Shown in pieces: positions 60,946 through 64,000 of a stretch of DNA of 64,000 bases (position 1 is its first letter; each line of letters begins with the position of its first letter). The notes under the pieces were generated by a model. That model saw only the letters and a program-made list of their open reading frames with translations, ran no database searches and was not told the DNA's origin. Source of the DNA: Owenia fusiformis (lineage: Eukaryota; Annelida; Polychaeta; Sabellida; Oweniidae); the NCBI GenBank assembly GCA_903813345.2, contig CAIIXF020000008.1:37040867-37104866 (forward strand), in the 5' to 3' direction. Position numbers and translations under genes: made by a program.

Positions 60946-61480
60946 AAGTTCAGTTAGTGGGATGTTTTTAAATTTCTCAACTCGTCATTGTAAAGAAAAA
61001 AAGCTTTACTTTAAAATGACATAAATTTTTGTCCCTAAATCTTGACATATATAAACTTGGTGCCAAAACATTGTCAAATCATTGTTTAAATGATGTCAAA
61101 TAATTCTGCCCACTTAATGCTGAAATGACATCAAAAGTTGACACTGATTTGATGTCAGCATGGTGTCACAACGCTCCTGGAATATTGGTTGCATATTGCA
61201 GGTGAAGTACATGTACAACCTGTGTTATTTTACACAATGGGTTTAGATGTGTGTGAATCCTATGCGATGACTTTAAAACCCTTCTTTAGCAGGGGTCAAA
61301 ATCTGTCTGAACGTGTTCTCCCCCAGGAGTCAATGGGAGACGGTTCGTCATCTCCCCCAGGAGGCAATGGGAGACAGTTCTTCATCCTTAACAACAAAAA
61401 TAACAGTAATAACTTAATGAAAAATCCAAAGAACATAAAACGACACATTACATTATATTATTTATGTATTTCTTTTTCAG

Positions 61481-61603
61481 ATGAAGACGAATGCCAACTG
61501 AGAACCAATGACTGTCATCCCAATGCCAGATGTATTAACACCAATGGAGGATTCCAGTGTCGTTGCAATACAGGATACAATGGCGATGGCAAAATATGTG
61601 AAA
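61481..61603 (+). CDS. Nidogen-like gene, calcium-binding-type EGF exon
   Basis: The exon has 123 bases, phase 1-1, between TCTTTTTCAG and GTAGGT. It encodes DEDECQLRTNDCHPNARC, then INTNGGFQCRCNTGYNGDG and a final cysteine: six cysteines in EGF order. The DEDEC start and the N-x4-F/Y pattern after the third cysteine are the calcium-binding EGF signature. It is the intact counterpart of the dead exon at 54889. Confidence 0.9.
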
Positions 61604-62937
61604 GTAGGTCAAGGGGTCAATTAGAGGACTAGGTCAGGGTCAAAAGGTCAATGTATAAATTTCTATAAAAATGTCACACTGATAAGGATTATTCTATCCA
61701 AAGGTGAAATTGAAAGAAATGAATAAAGATTTTATAGAGATACTGAAAATGTTAAAACGAATAGCAAGATTGAAGTTTAGGCTGACATGGCTGAATCAAA
61801 AGATAAAGTACAATCAATACAATCTTCAATACAATCATCAGTACAATCATCAGTGACATTTTTGATAGGTGACTACCAATGGGCTTACTATGATCTTGTG
61901 TCATTATTTATAAACAATAATACTACACTAATATTAAACATATTTTAAATGCATATTTTTTGATTAAGTAAATTGAGGTTAAGGTACTAATAAAGAGGGT
62001 GGGGATGTATTAAAGTTCAAGGTCATAAGCCCAATGAGGTCAAAGATTATACATTATCATGGTGTGGCTACTAGTTTATATATCACCACCAAATAGTAAA
62101 GTGTCTGCTCGGTCATGTTTTTGGCAAAAGGAACAGTTCAAGTGGATTTTATATCCTATGCATTCATGTTTTCTTTTTTAATTATTAAAATTTTGACCTT
62201 TGGAATTGAACATCCATTGTGATTTCATCACATTCGATTGATCGATTTGATATCCCTGGATCAAATTTTCAAGATGCTTGAACCCTTTTAATATTTATTT
62301 ATATTTGATGCCCATTTTGGAGTTATAAATCCCCTTATGGAATAAGGGGGGGGGGGGGGGAGGTTAAAGGGGGGTTGATATTTAAAAAGGAACCTTTGTT
62401 AAAGACACACGTCACCAATGAACATGACTCCAAAGATGCTTTATAAATTGGTACTGCATGACATTCTAGTCCAGTTTCACTTGCTTAAAATGATTTATTA
62501 GAAGCCTTGTTTATTGTTTCAAAAAACTTCCAACATTAATGACTCATTCTTGAGTCTCAAACTCTGCCCCTGTTTTCTTCAAACAAGGCTTCTAATAAAC
62601 TTTTCTTCATTTAACATTTAGAGTTAATCCAAAATTACAGATTTTACATTTACATATATGATTCATGGTGTTAGCTTTTTACATAGTGTGGTTAGAGTTA
62701 ACTATTTATATATTGCTATGGTAACATGATATACGTAATGGATGAAGATTCTCCCTCGTTTTGAAATTTAACTGAAATCTGTTTGAATTTAGGTTAAATC
62801 TTTGAATCAAAATTATTTAAAAAACATTGTTCAGTTTGAAATTATAATTGTTACCATAGCAACACTCACTGTTACTATAGATACCTTGTTGCTATGTTAA
62901 CTGCATGTTGTTATTGCTTGTTTACTATGGTTACTAG
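61604..62937 (+). other. Intron between the last two EGF exons
   Basis: A 1.3-kb intron containing a poly-G tract near 62347-62360, a short hairpin (62487-62602) and several GTTACCATAGCAAC-like motifs (62850-62863 and a variant near 62714). Confidence 0.6.
62487..62602. repeat. Short hairpin, TTTATTAGAAGCCTTGTTT arms
   Basis: TTTATTAGAAGCCTTGTTT at about 62491 is mirrored by AAACAAGGCTTCTAATAAA at about 62581, around 70 bp of unique sequence. It could be a MITE or a transcript hairpin. Confidence 0.65.
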
Positions 62938-63066
62938 GAGACAATCGTTGCGGTACAGGGGTTTGCGATGCTAATGCACGATGTGTCTATAATAGCGACG
63001 AGGGCATTGAAATGTGTGAATGTTTACCTGGTTACTATGGCAGCGGATATGATTGTAAGGAAGTCG
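62938..63066 (+). CDS. Nidogen-like gene, last EGF exon in the window
   Basis: The exon has 129 bases, phase 1-1, between TTACTAG and GTAAGT. It encodes NRCGTGVCDANARCVYNSD, then EMCECLPGYYGSGYDC: six cysteines in EGF spacing with the GxxGxGxxC close. The phase-1 end shows the coding sequence continues to the right of the window. Confidence 0.88.
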
Positions 63067-64000
63067 GTAAGTATATGCTCATAACATTATCATTTTCATT
63101 ATTTTCATATTATTTTTCATGTCATTTCATTTATAAGATATCAGCTGAAGAGACGTTCTTGTGAAAGGCCAGAACTGTAAGTCTTTCAAAATGCAATATT
63201 TGCGAGTGGAATTATTCTAAATATAGCATTTTGAAACTTTTTAGTTTCCTTTGTTTGTTTTTCAATCACAAATAAATTCTTGCTTTGTTTGTTTGTTTCT
63301 TTTTCTCTTGATTCGTATTTGTTCACTTAATTGTTTTATTTTACATTTATATTTTACATTTTTGAGAATACATGTATAACCATCATTGCGAATAATTGTA
63401 TGATTTGAAGAATCTGAAATATTTAAAACCAGTGAACAAATATATGTAATTCTATTCACTGCTTTTACGTATTGTGTTTCTTTATCTAATGTATAAAATT
63501 TTAGTGATAAAGCTTTCAATTTGCTAGTAGTAATTTATGTATTTTCATACTAGGTGTTGGTTTTCTAATATTCTACAATTATAGATACTATTATGTAATG
63601 ATTATATGCTTTTAAAATGCTCTTTGGTGTTAGCCTTTTAGCCATACAAGGGGCCCTAGCCTTTTCTGTTGATGGCAAGCACACAACATACTAGGGGTCC
63701 TATATCTGCAGATTATTATGGCAGTTATATGGATTTCAAATAAATTAGAAGCTGGATCTGAAAATTGAGTGATTTAGGGATTTAATTGGGAGATGTTGGA
63801 TACTAAGGGTTGCTCCTTTAGGAGACTGTGGGATACACATGGAGAAAGTTAATGTTCTTATTTATTGTGCTATATCATGCCTCAGTTCACAGCAGTCTGG
63901 TTTTGAAGACTTAGCTGAAATGTGATTCCAATTTTGAAATATTGCCCTGGTTTGGTTTTAAAGTTCATTACCAGAAATGTAAAATCCTTGTCTAGAATTT
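63067..64000 (+). other. Intron after the last visible EGF exon
   Basis: No exon was recognised up to the window edge. The minus-strand open frame at 63519-63262 is Lys-rich with no family resemblance. Confidence 0.5.

Larger units (their letters stand above)
55025..61053. mobile_element. Giant inverted-repeat (foldback) element with tandem-array arms
   Basis: The 6.0-kb structure has terminal inverted repeats of at least 110 bp (TGTCAAGA[A/T]TTAGGGACAAA inward to ACTGAACTTTTAAACTTTTA). Each arm continues as a head-to-tail array of an about 91-bp unit, the two arrays being mutually inverted. A unique core of about 0.8 kb separates them. AACTTGGT occurs at 55017-55024 and 61054-61061, an 8-bp candidate target duplication. 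No transposase was seen. The layout matches foldback elements such as Drosophila FB or sea urchin TU. Confidence 0.82.
43248..61480 (+). other. 18.2-kb intron filled with mobile DNA and one dead EGF exon
   Basis: About 15.7 kb of this intron is one LINE with a nested element (44601-54226) plus one giant inverted repeat (55025-61053). The flanks hold dispersed AT-rich repeats (43645-43800 plus, 44300-44470 minus), a decayed EGF-like exon at 54889-55010, and a 33-bp tandem doublet (TCTCCCCCAGGAG..CAATGGGAGAC) at 61318-61380. Confidence 0.75.
20275..64000 (+). other. Nidogen-like gene, extent in this window (3' end beyond it)
   Basis: Eight exons were recognised: 20275-20332, 24525-24698, 40223-40453, 41103-41300, 41573-41791, 43119-43247, 61481-61603 and 62938-63066. 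All internal junctions are phase 1 and each internal exon is a multiple of three, so together they give about 420 residues without a stop. The order is signal peptide, EGF, G2 beta-barrel, then EGFs. Nidogens go on to thyroglobulin-1 and beta-propeller domains, which would lie to the right. The NIDO domain normally preceding the first EGF was not found. The product is secreted and would act in basement membrane, binding collagen IV, perlecan or laminin if typical. Confidence 0.8.

Noticed and set aside
61189-61480. ATG-initiated extension upstream of the EGF exon at 61481
   Set aside because: The polypyrimidine tract and AG at 61471-61480 with a conserved phase-1 start mark this as intron; the open frame is fortuitous.

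Overview
This window is from an invertebrate animal genome: AT-rich, with phase-1 introns up to about 18 kb, isolated extracellular-domain exons and many transposons. The matrix-protein exons and the transposon mix would suit a mollusc or another lophotrochozoan, but I cannot fix the phylum from sequence alone. No bacterial, rRNA, tRNA or CRISPR features were seen.

There are two host genes. On the minus strand (14454-12974) a two-exon gene encodes a 452-residue single-pass membrane protein with a signal peptide, two short cysteine modules, a Ser/Thr-rich stem, one membrane span and a cytoplasmic tail. On the plus strand a nidogen-type basement-membrane gene runs from about 20.2 kb past the right edge. 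It has a TATA/CCAAT promoter, a signal-peptide exon (20275-20332), an EGF exon with the nidogen CCxC signature, three exons forming the G2 beta-barrel, and at least three more EGF exons. All its internal exons are phase 1-1 and divisible by three, so they join without a frame break. No exon encoding the NIDO (G1) domain was found between the signal exon and the first EGF exon.

The left 0-12 kb is intergenic and holds several DNA transposon remnants: a TIR element with a 7-bp target duplication, a mariner with a transposase fragment, a piggyBac deletion derivative with TTAA ends, hairpin and TIR MITEs, and short tandem repeats.

The nidogen introns hold most of the rest. Intron 2 (24.7-40.2 kb) contains a 6.5-kb LTR element with 1040-bp LTRs that look nearly identical and an interior without gag or pol. 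The intron at 41.8-43.1 kb holds a decayed mariner. The 18.2-kb intron at 43.2-61.5 kb is mostly mobile DNA: a LINE flanked by 90-bp duplications, itself interrupted by a 3.8-kb long-TIR (foldback) element, then a decayed EGF exon, then a 6-kb giant inverted repeat whose arms are tandem arrays of an about 91-bp unit around a unique 0.8-kb core. The two foldback elements, both built from internally repeated inverted arms, are the most unusual structures here.
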